A DNA stretch of 64,000 bases from NCBI GenBank assembly GCA_016190375.1, contig JACPQR010000200.1:1-64000 (forward strand), written 5' to 3'. Made by a program: the position numbers and the translations under genes. How positions within the stretch are numbered: the stretch's first letter is position 1; each line of letters starts with the position of its first letter. This DNA is from Deltaproteobacteria bacterium (GTDB lineage: Bacteria; Myxococcota_A; Polyangia; JACPQR01). The notes beneath the pieces were generated by a model. It was given only the letters and a program-made list of their open reading frames with translations. It had not been told where the DNA came from and ran no database searches. Shown here one piece after another: positions 20,751-29,499 of this stretch.

Positions 20751-21787
20751 TCGACGAACCGGATCAGCACGGTCAGGCCCGCCGCGGCCCCCGCGGTGAT
20801 CATCGCGGCCGCAGGCCAGAGGTTGCCGGGCCGTGTGATCCACTGGCAATCGCCGTCGGCGTCCACGCGCTCGCTGTCACAGCTCGTCCCGGGGGCGACC
20901 GAGGCAACCGCGATCGTGGCGCCTCCCACGATGCCCACGGCCGCCAGCCCCGTGAGGATCCCGTCGAGGACGTCGAAGCGATGCGAGCGGCTGCGTTGCC
21001 CGCCGCCCACCGCTCCGCCCGCGGACGGCAGGCTGATCTCGATCGTCTCGAGCTCGCCCGCCGCGAGCAGCAAGTGACGGGTCTCGGTCGTGCGCCCGGC
21101 CATCTCGAAGACGAGAAGCGAAGGGCCCTCCGGGACGCTGCCGCTCCAGGGCGTGCGCCCGACTCCTCGCCCGTTGATCCGGATCGACGCCCCGGGCGGA
21201 TCGCTCTGGACGAAGAGCTGGGCGCTCCCGAGAGGCGCCGGGAGCCGGTCGGCGAGGCTGGTCGCCACCGAGCGCCCCAGCGCGTCGAGCTCCTCGTCGT
21301 CGGCGCCGGCGGCCGCGCCCACGGCCGCATGCGTGGATTCCGCGATCGTCCGCCCGGACGACACGTCGACGGCCTCGAGCGAGAGCGTCAGGTCGGAGGT
21401 CGACGGATCCCGCGCGAGTCGGCCCGAGACGATGGTATCGCGCCCCATGAGCGCTGCGGCTTCGGTCCTGCAGGCGAGACGCATCGAGGCCATGCATCCC
21501 GGGCTGCGCTCGTCCACTTCGCGGGCCGATTCCGCGGGCCCGAGCACGTCGTTTCCGCCTTCGCGCAGGGCCACCGCGACGGCCTCGGCGACCCGGGAGG
21601 CCCGGGCGGCGTCGACGCTCTGGGCCGACAGCGGAAGCACGGCGATCGAGCGCGCGTCCGCCACTCTAGGGACCGCAACGAGCGCAGCGAAGGCCGCGAT
21701 CATGCGCACGGTTCCAACCGTCGCGATCGACCGTGAGGCGGTGCCCCGGCTTCGCACCCGGACGATGCTCGCGACTGCCATCCGCAT
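20747..21787 (-). CDS. PEGA-domain protein with N-terminal signal and C-terminal helices
   Basis: The 346-residue product has a hydrophobic export segment (MIAAFAALVAVPRVADA) after a basic arm. A domain follows (SIAVLPLSAQSVD...GRDTIVSGRLARD) that resembles the TolB-amino-terminal-like fold seen in myxobacterial proteins that compute summed family scores. A PEGA domain lies next (VQSDPPGASIRINGRGVG), then two hydrophobic helices at the C terminus. PEGA domains are beta-sandwiches thought to bind surface polymers. The start could be 21787 or the internal ATG at 21703, which would remove the basic arm. It appears to be the first gene of a minus-strand operon ending in coaX. Confidence 0.7.
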
Positions 21788-22183
21788 GGCCTTCGTTAAC
21801 CCGACCCGAGAACCCAGCGCAACATTCGAGTGAGAGCCGCCAGATTCGATCGGTGCTCGCCTGCGCCGGCCGCTGCATCCACAGCGACGGTGGTTCTCTC
21901 GCGTCGGCGCGACGCCGAGGGCGCAGGAGCCCACCCCGCATCGCGTTTGGAGCAAGTTCGACATGCCATCAAAGGGAGGGGTCTGCCCAGCGTTTTCCGC
22001 TGCCTCGGGCGAGATCGCGCGCCGAAGTGGTCTAGAAGGTCGACTCAGCTTGAATCGGGCCGGCGGCAAAGCGAAGCGAAGCGAACCGGAGGCGCGGGCC
22101 CCTGGGACTGCCCTGGCGGTTGCCCCGGGGGTCGGCCGCGCGTGCGCAGCCCCCCGGTCCGTGATACCGATCCTACGATACCC
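21788..22183. other. Intergenic region with remnant of a dispersed repeat
   Basis: About 400 bp separate the divergent PEGA gene and trpS. No gene is recognised. Around 22070-22115 a GCGAAGCGAAGCGAA run followed by GGCGCGGGCCCCTGGGACTGCC resembles the core of the 212-246-bp repeat found at 32447 and 44717. A GC-rich hairpin (CGTCGGCGCGACGCCG) lies near 21905. Confidence 0.4.
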
Positions 22184-23188
22184 ATGCGCGAGTCACGAAG
22201 AGAGCGGAGCTTCTCGGGCATGCAGCCCACCGGGTCCATCCACCTCGGAAACTACCTGGGGGCGATCGAGAGCTGGGTCCGCCTGCAAGAGACCTACGAC
22301 AGCTTCGTCTGCATCGTCGACTACCACGCCCTGACCATTCCGTACGAGCCGGCCGAGATGCCGAAACGCGTGTTCGAGCTGGCGCTCGCCTTCCTCGCGT
22401 CGGGGATCGACCCTGAGCGGACCACGCTCTTCGTGCAATCCGCGGTTCCCGCGCACACCGAGCTGTGCTGGCTGCTCAACACGGTGACGCCCATGGGCGA
22501 TCTCGGCCGGATGACGCAGTTCAAGGAGAAGAGCGATCAGCACAAGGCAAACGTGAACGTGGGCCTCTTCGACTACCCGGTCCTTCAGGCCGCGGACATC
22601 CTCCTCTACCACGGCCAGGTCGTTCCCGTCGGCGAGGACCAGGTACAGCACCTCGAGCTCGTCCGCGAGATCGCGCGAAAGTGGAACGCTCGCTTCGGCG
22701 AGTACCTCGTGGAGCCGAAGCCCGTGCTCTCGAAGACCCCGCGCGTCCTCGGCCTCGACGGGAAGGCCAAGATGTCGAAGAGCCTCGGCAACCACATCGG
22801 GCTCCTCGAGACCGACGAGCAGATCGCGAGCAAGCTCCGCGGCGCCTTCACCGATCCCCAGCGGCTGCGCCGCACGGATCCTGGCCGCCCCGAGGTCTGC
22901 AACCTCTTCACGCTGCACGGCAGCCTGACGCCGCCCGACCAGGTCGCAGAGATCGACGAGGGCTGCAGGAGCGCGAAGATCGGCTGCGGCGACTGCAAGC
23001 AGCTCCTGGTGACGAGTCTTGGCCGCAGGCTCGGCCCGATCCGGGACAAGTACGGCGCACTCGAGTCCAGGCCCGACGAGGTGCACCAGGTCATCGACGC
23101 TGGTGGCGCCCGCTGCCGTGCGATCGCCGCCGAGACGATGGGCGAGGTCCGCGACCGGATGGGGATCGGGAGCAGGGCCCGACCATGA
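22184..23188 (+). CDS. trpS: Tryptophanyl-tRNA synthetase
   Basis: The 334-residue class I synthetase charges tRNA-Trp. The HIGH-equivalent motif is in FSGMQPTGSIHLGNYLGA near the N terminus and KMSKS is in DGKAKMSKSLGN. The GEDQVQHLE and DYPVLQAADILLY motifs are characteristic of bacterial TrpRS, and the length is typical. A run of Cys (CRSAKIGCGDCK) lies near the C terminus. The ATG at 22184 is the first that leaves a native N terminus; no strong ribosome site is seen. Its stop overlaps the ATG of the next gene (ATGA). Confidence 0.95.
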   Translation: MRESRRERSFSGMQPTGSIHLGNYLGAIESWVRLQETYDSFVCIVDYHALTIPYEPAEMPKRVFELALAFLASGIDPERTTLFVQSAVPAHTELCWLLNTVTPMGDLGRMTQFKEKSDQHKANVNVGLFDYPVLQAADILLYHGQVVPVGEDQVQHLELVREIARKWNARFGEYLVEPKPVLSKTPRVLGLDGKAKMSKSLGNHIGLLETDEQIASKLRGAFTDPQRLRRTDPGRPEVCNLFTLHGSLTPPDQVAEIDEGCRSAKIGCGDCKQLLVTSLGRRLGPIRDKYGALESRPDEVHQVIDAGGARCRAIAAETMGEVRDRMGIGSRARP

Positions 23189-23622
23189 TCCGCCTCGCTC
23201 CGATCGCGCTTCTCATCCTTCTCGGCTGCGGTGGCCCCAGCGACTCGACCCCCGAAGGCGCATTCAAGCAGTTCGCGGCCGCCGTGGTCGCATCGACGGA
23301 CGACGAGGAGCAGCTCGAGCGGGTCTACTCCCTCCTGTCGCCGGCCGATCGCAGGGAGCTCGACCGCAGGGCCCGTCAGGTCATGGCGTCCGGCGGCCCC
23401 AGGACGACCGGCGCGCAGATGCTCGCCCACGGCCGAGTGCTCGTGCAGTGGGTCCCGAAGAAGGTGAAGGTGAAGCAGAGGACGCCGGATCGTGTCGAGC
23501 TCGTCGTCACGGGCACCTCGCGCCAGCGCGCGACGATCTTCATGGTCCCGGAGGGAGACGCCTGGCGCGTCGATCTCGGCCTCGGGGCGGGTGGCGGCTC
23601 GGATGCGAGTGATCGCGGGTGA
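23185..23622 (+). CDS. Small lipoprotein, unknown function
   Basis: The 145-residue product has a lipoprotein signal (IALLILLGCGG). The mature part starts TPEGAFKQFAAAV, a pattern common in small lipoproteins with an NTF2-like alpha+beta fold (EGAFKQF...LLSPADRREL...VELVVTG...WRVDLG). The role is unknown. It is coupled to trpS by an ATGA overlap and overlaps the rsmD start by 20 nt, so trpS, this gene, rsmD and coaD form one operon. Confidence 0.7.
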   Translation: MIRLAPIALLILLGCGGPSDSTPEGAFKQFAAAVVASTDDEEQLERVYSLLSPADRRELDRRARQVMASGGPRTTGAQMLAHGRVLVQWVPKKVKVKQRTPDRVELVVTGTSRQRATIFMVPEGDAWRVDLGLGAGGGSDASDRG

Positions 23623-24166
23623 GGCGCGGGGCCGCGTGCTGCGCGGCCCGCCGCCGGGCTCGAGCACGCGACCCACTCCGGACCGCGTTCGCGAGGCGCT
23701 CTTCCAGATCCTCGGCGACATCGACGGCTTGCGCGTGCTCGATCTCTTCGCCGGCACGGGCGCGCTCGGGATCGAGGCGCTGTCGAGAGGAGCGCGAAGC
23801 GCGACCTTCGTCGAAGGCGACCGCCGCGTCGCGCGAGTTCTCGAACAGAACGTGGCAAAGGCCGGCGTCGGGAGTCGCTCGACGATCCTGCGAATGGAGG
23901 TTCTCGCCGCGCTCGCGGGACCCTTGAGCGCGCCGCGCCCGGTTCGCGGCTTCGACCTGGTCCTCGCCGATCCTCCCTATGGTTCCGGCCTGCTCCCACG
24001 GACGCTCGAGGCGGTCGTGGCGGTTGCTGCTCCGGGAGCCACGGTCGTCGCCGAGCACGCGACCCGGGACGCGCCGCCGGCCGCGCCCGGTCTCGCGCTC
24101 TTCGACTCTCGGCGATACGGCGACACGACGATGTCCTTCTACCGCCTCACGGAGGCTCCGACATGA
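23603..24166 (+). CDS. rsmD: 16S rRNA guanine-966 N2-methyltransferase
   Basis: The 187-residue protein has the RsmD opening (MRVIAGEARGRVL...TRPTPDRVREALF), the SAM-binding motif VLDLFAGTGALGIEALSRGA and the catalytic LADPPYG motif. It methylates G966 of 16S rRNA during small-subunit assembly. The ATG at 23603 matches the conserved family start. rsmD-coaD is a widely conserved gene pair, and here the two overlap by ATGA. Confidence 0.93.
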   Translation: MRVIAGEARGRVLRGPPPGSSTRPTPDRVREALFQILGDIDGLRVLDLFAGTGALGIEALSRGARSATFVEGDRRVARVLEQNVAKAGVGSRSTILRMEVLAALAGPLSAPRPVRGFDLVLADPPYGSGLLPRTLEAVVAVAAPGATVVAEHATRDAPPAAPGLALFDSRRYGDTTMSFYRLTEAPT

Positions 24167-24648
24167 GCAGAGTCGCGATCTACCCGGGCTCCTTCGATCC
24201 CATCACGAATGGTCACGTCTGGATCATCAAGAGGGGGCTCGACGTCTTCGATCGGCTCATCGTCGCGATCGCGCGCAACGTCAAGAAGACCTCGCTGTTC
24301 GACCTCGCCGAGCGTCAGGATCTCATCCGCCAGGCGCTCGACGGCGACTCGCGCGTCGAGATCGTCTCCTTCGACGGACTCTTGGTCGACTATGCGCGCA
24401 AGCGCGGCGCCCACGTGATCCTGCGGGGTCTGAGGGCGGTCGCCGACTTCGAGTACGAGTTCCAGATGGCGAACATGAACCGCAAGCTCGCCCCCGAGGT
24501 CGAGACGATCTTCATGATGACGGGCGAGGAGTACTTCTACGTCAGCTCGGCCCTCGTGAAGGAGGTCGCCGCTCTGGGCGGCGACGTCGAGGACCTCGTC
24601 CCGAAGTGCGTGGTCGGCCCGCTCAAGCGCAAGGCAGGCGCCGCGTAG
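24163..24648 (+). CDS. coaD: Phosphopantetheine adenylyltransferase
   Basis: The 161-residue enzyme forms dephospho-CoA from phosphopantetheine and ATP. Family motifs are present: AIYPGSFDPITNGH (nucleotide-binding TxGH), VILRGLRAVADFEYEFQMA and the late YVSSALVKEVAALGGDV helix. The length is standard. It is the last gene of the trpS operon. Together with coaX the window encodes two steps of CoA synthesis. Confidence 0.96.
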   Translation: MSRVAIYPGSFDPITNGHVWIIKRGLDVFDRLIVAIARNVKKTSLFDLAERQDLIRQALDGDSRVEIVSFDGLLVDYARKRGAHVILRGLRAVADFEYEFQMANMNRKLAPEVETIFMMTGEEYFYVSSALVKEVAALGGDVEDLVPKCVVGPLKRKAGAA

Positions 24649-24747
24649 CCAGGACGGCGATCTCTCGACGCGCGCCGCGGCGGTCGAAGCATTCCCGCGT
24701 CGATGGGACCACGCACCGCGACTCGAGACCGCGTAGACTCGGCCTCG

Positions 24748-25542
24748 ATGGCGCAGCCGCCGGACGACGTCGTGCGTTACATCCCGCTCCTCGAGACGCT
24801 GAAGACCGCGGGCAGCGAGCTCGAAGTCCAGACGTGGTGGAGCCCCTTCGGAGTGGACCTGCTCGAGCGCGAGCCGACCGACTCCCGCAAGCTCGCGGCC
24901 GTGGTCCTGGTCGCACGGTCGCTCCGACGCACCACCCGTGAGCTCGAGAGCAGGGTCCCGTCGTCGACGGTCGGCAACCTGCCGGAGCTCGTCCCCGAGC
25001 CGGCCGACGACTGGCAGAGCCGGGTGACCAGTGTGCTGCTGGCGAGACTCGACTCGGAGGCGAGCCGGTGCCCGTACTGCCCGCCCGGATTCGAGGGGTG
25101 TGCCTTCTGCGGCGGTACGGGGTTCGTCGAGCGGGTGCGGCTGCGGGAGGTCCACGACCTCGTCGAGACCCTCCGCTACGCCTACGTCCCGTCGCTCCCG
25201 TTCTCCATCGAGGAGCGCGTCACCCGCTTGATCGATCCTGCCGTAGATCCCCCCGAGTGCCTGCGCATCGACCTCGAGCCACGCCGCGGCGGCAGCGCCT
25301 ACCGGGACACGTTCGAGCTGGAGCCCGAGTTCTTCGGCCACTCGTTCGGCGACGCCCTCGTGCAGGCACGGACCGCCGCTCGTGCTTTCGGCAGCGAGCC
25401 GGACCTCGTCAGGAAGGACGTCCGCGCCTACGCGTGGCCGCTCCTGCTGGTGCGCTGGTCGGGCTTCGGCCTCGATCGGACCGTGGCCCTCGTGGTGCGC
25501 CCGGGCGACCTCGCGCATGTGGCCGTCGTCCAGCGGGACTGA
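24748..25542 (+). CDS. Hypothetical protein with DnaJ-type zinc motif
   Basis: The 264-residue soluble protein is not assigned to a family. A CPYCPPGFEGCAFCGGTG motif in the centre resembles the zinc-binding CxxCxGxG repeats of DnaJ and probably binds one zinc ion. The rest is mixed alpha/beta with no signal peptide or membrane helix. The start could also be the in-frame ATG at 24703; neither has a ribosome site. Its 3' end overlaps the convergent DUF1704 gene by 115 bp. Confidence 0.65.
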   Translation: MAQPPDDVVRYIPLLETLKTAGSELEVQTWWSPFGVDLLEREPTDSRKLAAVVLVARSLRRTTRELESRVPSSTVGNLPELVPEPADDWQSRVTSVLLARLDSEASRCPYCPPGFEGCAFCGGTGFVERVRLREVHDLVETLRYAYVPSLPFSIEERVTRLIDPAVDPPECLRIDLEPRRGGSAYRDTFELEPEFFGHSFGDALVQARTAARAFGSEPDLVRKDVRAYAWPLLLVRWSGFGLDRTVALVVRPGDLAHVAVVQRD

Positions 25543-26696
25543 CCCGAGGCTCGGGTCGATGCCGCGAGCTCGCGTGACACGCGGCGCGGTGCGGGAAGGA
25601 CTCCCGCGTCGATGAGCGCTCGGACCAGCGCGACGTCATCGAGGCTCATCCTTCCTGACAGGAACGCGCCGAGGTCGAGCGTGCGAAGCGCGGCCCTGAC
25701 CCGTTCGTAGCCCGACAGGTAGCAGAGATCCTTGGCGAGCCCGCCCCCTCGGTAACCACGCTCGGCCGCCACGGCGGCGTCCCACGGCGAAAGGCCGTGC
25801 TCGTCGACGAGCCTGCGGCCGAGCTCGCCCTGGGGCTCTCCCGCCAGGGCGGCCGCCGCGGCCAGCGCGCGAGCGCCGAGCAGCGCGCGGCGGTACTGCG
25901 ACAGCGTGCCGCGCGCCTCCTCCGCGCAGATGGCGGCACCCTCGTGGTCCGCGAGGTAACCCGCGGTTCCAAGGGCGAAGAGGCCAAGCGGATGCGCGAG
26001 CGCGTTCGAGACGGCCACCAGGTGCACGCCGACCTCGTGCGCGCAGAGTCGATCGCGCTCCTCGCGGGAGACCCACCCGGCGCCGCCCAGCACGAGGGCT
26101 CCCTGGCGGAGCACCACGGTGGCGGCGAATCGCCGATCCCGGCGTACGGGCCAGCCGATCCCGTAATGGCGCATCTCGGCGGACAGCGCCGAGGCCAGCG
26201 AATCGGGGCCCTCGGCCGGAACCTCGCGCTCCTCGGGGACCGCGCTTCCGTTCGCCCACTCGCGCGCGATCCGGATCACCCGCCGCACGGGCTCTCCGAA
26301 GAGCGTCGCCGAGACCGCGGCGAAGCGCGGCGTGCCCACGGCCTCGACGAGGTCCGCCACGAGCAGCGTCTCGCGGATCTTCCGCGCGAGGCAGGCAGCG
26401 AGAGGCGAGCTGTCCGGCTCGATCGATGAGAGGTGACCGAGAAGCTCGGACCGGAGGGGCCCCGGCACGGCGATCTTGCGATAGGTGTACCGCGGCTCGG
26501 GCACCCCGCCGGCCTCGAGCGAAACGGCAAACCGGACGCGCTCGCCCGCGGCGTCGACCGGCGTGGCGGCGGCCATCCAGTCGAGCGCCACCGAGGCGCG
26601 CACGAGCGCCTGGTCTGCCCTCAGGATCTCCGGAGGCAGCTTCCTTCCGACTTCACAAGAGGTTCGCGGCAAGCTCAGCCAGCTCCGAGCGGGCAT
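25428..26696 (-). CDS. DUF1704 family putative zinc metallopeptidase
   Basis: The 422-residue protein matches the DUF1704/QEGLA family, related to the tyrosine carboxypeptidases of the MATCAP group. The metal motif HEVGVHLV (HExxxH) is present, followed by ADHEGAAICAEEARG in the position of the family EGLA motif. The substrate is unknown. The N terminus is odd: the ATG at 26696 lies in inserted DNA, and the next 13 codons are the duplicated 3' end of phoH read in another frame, so the insertion may have given the gene a new start. The last 40 residues are antisense to the neighbouring gene and look non-native. Confidence 0.75.
   Translation of the reverse strand: MPARSWLSLPRTSCEVGRKLPPEILRADQALVRASVALDWMAAATPVDAAGERVRFAVSLEAGGVPEPRYTYRKIAVPGPLRSELLGHLSSIEPDSSPLAACLARKIRETLLVADLVEAVGTPRFAAVSATLFGEPVRRVIRIAREWANGSAVPEEREVPAEGPDSLASALSAEMRHYGIGWPVRRDRRFAATVVLRQGALVLGGAGWVSREERDRLCAHEVGVHLVAVSNALAHPLGLFALGTAGYLADHEGAAICAEEARGTLSQYRRALLGARALAAAAALAGEPQGELGRRLVDEHGLSPWDAAVAAERGYRGGGLAKDLCYLSGYERVRAALRTLDLGAFLSGRMSLDDVALVRALIDAGVLPAPRRVSRELAASTRASGQSRWTTATCARSPGRTTRATVRSRPKPDQRTSRSGHA
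26653..26691 (-). repeat. Duplicated 3' end of phoH (39-bp left copy)
   Basis: 37 of 39 bases match 26781-26819. The copy encodes the last PhoH residues (RSELAELAANLL) and its stop codon. It is separated from the real phoH end by 89 bp of unrelated sequence. Confidence 0.88.
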
Positions 26697-26780
26697 CGAG
26701 CTGGTGGGACCTGCGGCCCCCCCAGACCCCCCGCTCGCTACGGCGGAATGAATCCGCCTTCGCTCGCCTGGCGAGCGCCC
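26692..26780. mobile_element. Short inserted element with C-rich box and TGAA-loop hairpin (second copy)
   Basis: This 89-bp insert has the same layout as 195-353: GGTGGG, a C-rich box with GACCCCCC, then GGCGGA-ATGAA-TCCGCC (six-base-pair stem) and CTTCGCTCGC. A second hairpin (GCTCGC-CTG-GCGAGC) follows. It lies between the duplicated halves of the phoH 3' end. Confidence 0.6.
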
Positions 26781-28109
26781 TCACAGCAGGTTCGCGGCAA
26801 GCTCAGCCAGCTCCGAGCGCTCGCCCTTGGTCAGCGTGATGTGGCCGGAGATCTTCTCCATCTTGAAGCGCTCGGCGACGCAGGTCAGGCCGTTGGACGA
26901 CGCGTCCACGTAGGGGTTGTCGATCTGGTAGGGGTCGCCCGTGAGGACGATCTTCGTGCCCGAGCCCACGCGGGTGATGATCGTCTTGACCTCGTGGGGC
27001 GTGAGGTTTTGCGCCTCGTCGACCACCAGGAACTGGTTCGGCAGGCTACGGCCCCGGATGTAGGTCAAGGGCTCGACCTCGACGAGGCCCATGTCGAGCA
27101 GCTCCGCGAACGATCGGGTCTCCGCCTTGCGATCGCCGCTCCGGCCTATCCCCATGATGTACTCGATGCTGTCGAAGATCGGCTGCATCCATGGGTTCAG
27201 CTTCTCGTCGATGTCCCCGGGCAGATAGCCGATGTCCCGACCCAGAGGGAAGATCGGCCGCGAGACCAGGAGCTTGGTATAGATGTTCTCGTCCGCGACC
27301 TTCCTCAGGCCCGCGGCGATGGCGAGGAGCGTCTTCCCGGTTCCCGCCTTGCCCACGAGACTGACGATCTTCACGCTGTCGTCGAGGAGCAGGTCGAGCG
27401 CATAGGACTGCTCCTTGTTGCGCGGCCGGATCCCCCAGACGCCCTCGCGCGGCACCCGCAGCGGCATCACCTTCGACACGAGCGGGTCCATCCGCCCGAG
27501 CGCGGTGTGGGCGGGGTTCGTCTCGTCGCGCAGGAGCACGCAGGCGTTGGGGAAGCGTCCCCCCGACCTGGACTGGCCGTTCAGCTTGACCTCGCCCCGC
27601 GCGTACAGCTCGTCGACCTCCGCCGCCGGAACGTCGAGGGAGGTCAGCCCCGAGTACAGCTCGTCGATGTCCACCCTTCCGCTGTCGTAGTTCTCGGCCG
27701 CCAGACCGAGCGCGTCGGCGCGGATCCGCAGGTTCGTGTCCATCGTGACGAAGACGGTGGGCTTGCTGCGGTCCGAGTCGCGCAGGTCGAGCGCGACCTG
27801 CACGATCGCGTTGTCCTGCGCGGCCGAGTCGAGCCGTCCGGTCCGGCGCTCCTTCGGCACCGCCACACTGAGCGACCCGCCACCAGGCAGATCGACGCCT
27901 CTCGACAGCGATCCCCCCTTCTCGCGGAAGTCATCCAGGTAGCGTGCGACCTGCCGCGCGTTGCGGCCGAGCTCGGACATCTCCTTCTTGAACTGGTCGA
28001 TCTCCTCGATGACGTAGATCGGGATCACGACCTGATTCTCCTCGAACCTGAAGATGGCCCCAGGGTCGTGGAGGAGGACGTTGGTGTCGAGGACGTAGTT
28101 CTTCTGCAT
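26781..28109 (-). CDS. PIN-PhoH family ATPase (PhoH2/YlaK type)
   Basis: The 442-residue protein joins an N-terminal PIN nuclease domain (YVLDTNVLLHDP, QDNAIVQVALDL, FVTMDTNLRIRAD) to a PhoH ATPase domain with Walker A (GKAGTGKT) and Walker B (FLVVDEAQN). PhoH2 proteins of this type have RNA helicase and RNase activity. The start at 28109 gives the usual family N terminus; an ATG at 28175 would add 22 residues. The true 3' end lies next to an inserted element that duplicated it. Confidence 0.92.
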   Translation of the reverse strand: MQKNYVLDTNVLLHDPGAIFRFEENQVVIPIYVIEEIDQFKKEMSELGRNARQVARYLDDFREKGGSLSRGVDLPGGGSLSVAVPKERRTGRLDSAAQDNAIVQVALDLRDSDRSKPTVFVTMDTNLRIRADALGLAAENYDSGRVDIDELYSGLTSLDVPAAEVDELYARGEVKLNGQSRSGGRFPNACVLLRDETNPAHTALGRMDPLVSKVMPLRVPREGVWGIRPRNKEQSYALDLLLDDSVKIVSLVGKAGTGKTLLAIAAGLRKVADENIYTKLLVSRPIFPLGRDIGYLPGDIDEKLNPWMQPIFDSIEYIMGIGRSGDRKAETRSFAELLDMGLVEVEPLTYIRGRSLPNQFLVVDEAQNLTPHEVKTIITRVGSGTKIVLTGDPYQIDNPYVDASSNGLTCVAERFKMEKISGHITLTKGERSELAELAANLL

Positions 28110-28417
28110 TTGCGACAGACCGCGCGTAGTGGGCCCGAAATTGGGATCGGGGTGGAGGATAGTGGTAGGTGACATTGGCGTCTACAGTCGCGGCGAGCTT
28201 TCGACCCTCGAAGAGGGCCACACCAATGGTAGCGCGCGATCTCGCAACTTCACGTCGCCAGCCGACGAAAGTTCGCGATCTCGCGATCGAGGACGTTCGC
28301 CGCGCGCCTTTTTCTCTCGCCGGTGCTCGCCAGAGGGCATTTTTCCGTTCATGCTCGCTGGCAGCGGCGCGCCGGTGCGGCCAGCACTGATCGTCGCCGC
28401 TGTCGGAGGCTCGTGCG
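28110..28417. other. Divergent intergenic region with imperfect dyad
   Basis: About 300 bp between phoH and the SDR gene. A GCGATCTCGCAACTT segment near 28238 faces AAGTTCGCGATC near 28267, an imperfect inverted repeat that could be an operator. No gene or clear promoter is visible. If phoH starts at 28175 the region is shorter. Confidence 0.35.
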
Positions 28418-29419
28418 ATGCGGGTTGTGGTGACTGGGGCCAACGGATTCATCGGCTCCCACCTCTGCGCCGAGCTGGTCCGCCGCGGTCACGCGGTCAA
28501 GGCGGTCGTCCAGCCGGGGACGGGGCTCGAGAACCTGGACGGGATCCACGTCGAGCTCGCCAGGGCGGACCTGCGCGACGTGCCCTCGCTGCATCGAGCG
28601 GTTCAGGGCGCCGAGGTCGTCTTTCACCTCGCCGCCTACGTCTCCGACTACGGCCCCAGGCAGACCTTCGACGAGATCAACGTTCGAGGGACCGAGCGCT
28701 TGGTAGAGGCCGCCATCGCCGCCGGTGCGCGGCGCCTCCTGTTCATGAGCTCTCTGGCCGTGCACGCATACCGCGGCCACCCGGCGGGCGACGAGGAGAC
28801 GCCGCGAGACCAGGAGGTCTTCGAGTACGGCAGGTCCAAGCGGCGGGGCGAGGAGATACTCGAGCGCGCGTGGGCTTCGGGCCGGATCGAGACCGTGATC
28901 GTGCGTCCCGGGCTCTTCCCGTTTGGACCCCGCGATCGGGCGGGCTTCGCGCGGATCGCCGCGGCCCTCGAGGGCGGCCGGTTCGCGATAGTCAACGGAG
29001 GGCGGGCCGTGATCTGCACCGCCTACGTCGAGAACCTGGCCGAAGGGGTCGCGCTCGCGGGCGAGCACCCTCGGGCGGCAGGTCGAATCTACGTCCTGTC
29101 GGACGGTCGCCGCGTGACCTGGCGGCAAGTGCTGGAGGCCATCGCCCAGGCGCTCCGCAAGCCCTGCTCGTTCACCGATTTCCCCTCCTCGATCGCTTAT
29201 CCGGCCGCGGTCCTCTGGGAACGTCTGAGCGGTGTCGTCCTTCCCGGCCGGGATCCCATGCTGACACGATACCGAGTGGCGGTCGCAGCCCGCGATCTCT
29301 TCTTCGACGCAGCGCGCGCCCGCCGTGATCTCGGCTGGCAGCCTCGGGTCGGCTTCGAAGACGCGCTCGAGCGCAGCGTGCAGTGGTACCGATCTTCGCG
29401 ATCCCGGACGGCGGCCTGA
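28418..29419 (+). CDS. NAD(P)-dependent epimerase/dehydratase (extended SDR)
   Basis: The 333-residue protein has the extended SDR signature: TGANGFIGSHL nucleotide-binding loop at the N terminus, FHLAAYVSDYG, the MSSLAVHAY strand and a YGRSK catalytic motif near residue 147. The C-terminal part (FTDFPSSIAYPAAVLWERLSG) resembles the 3-beta-hydroxysteroid-dehydrogenase-like subgroup, which often acts on isoprenoid or sterol substrates; the actual substrate cannot be told. It precedes a TPR protein and a cytochrome on the same strand. Confidence 0.85.
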   Translation: MRVVVTGANGFIGSHLCAELVRRGHAVKAVVQPGTGLENLDGIHVELARADLRDVPSLHRAVQGAEVVFHLAAYVSDYGPRQTFDEINVRGTERLVEAAIAAGARRLLFMSSLAVHAYRGHPAGDEETPRDQEVFEYGRSKRRGEEILERAWASGRIETVIVRPGLFPFGPRDRAGFARIAAALEGGRFAIVNGGRAVICTAYVENLAEGVALAGEHPRAAGRIYVLSDGRRVTWRQVLEAIAQALRKPCSFTDFPSSIAYPAAVLWERLSGVVLPGRDPMLTRYRVAVAARDLFFDAARARRDLGWQPRVGFEDALERSVQWYRSSRSRTAA

Positions 29420-29499
29420 GCGACTAGAGGACGTGGGGAGGAACCCGCGCCCTGGCCCGTTGTCGTAGGCGAAGGGGCAACACCATGGAGGAGGTCGCA

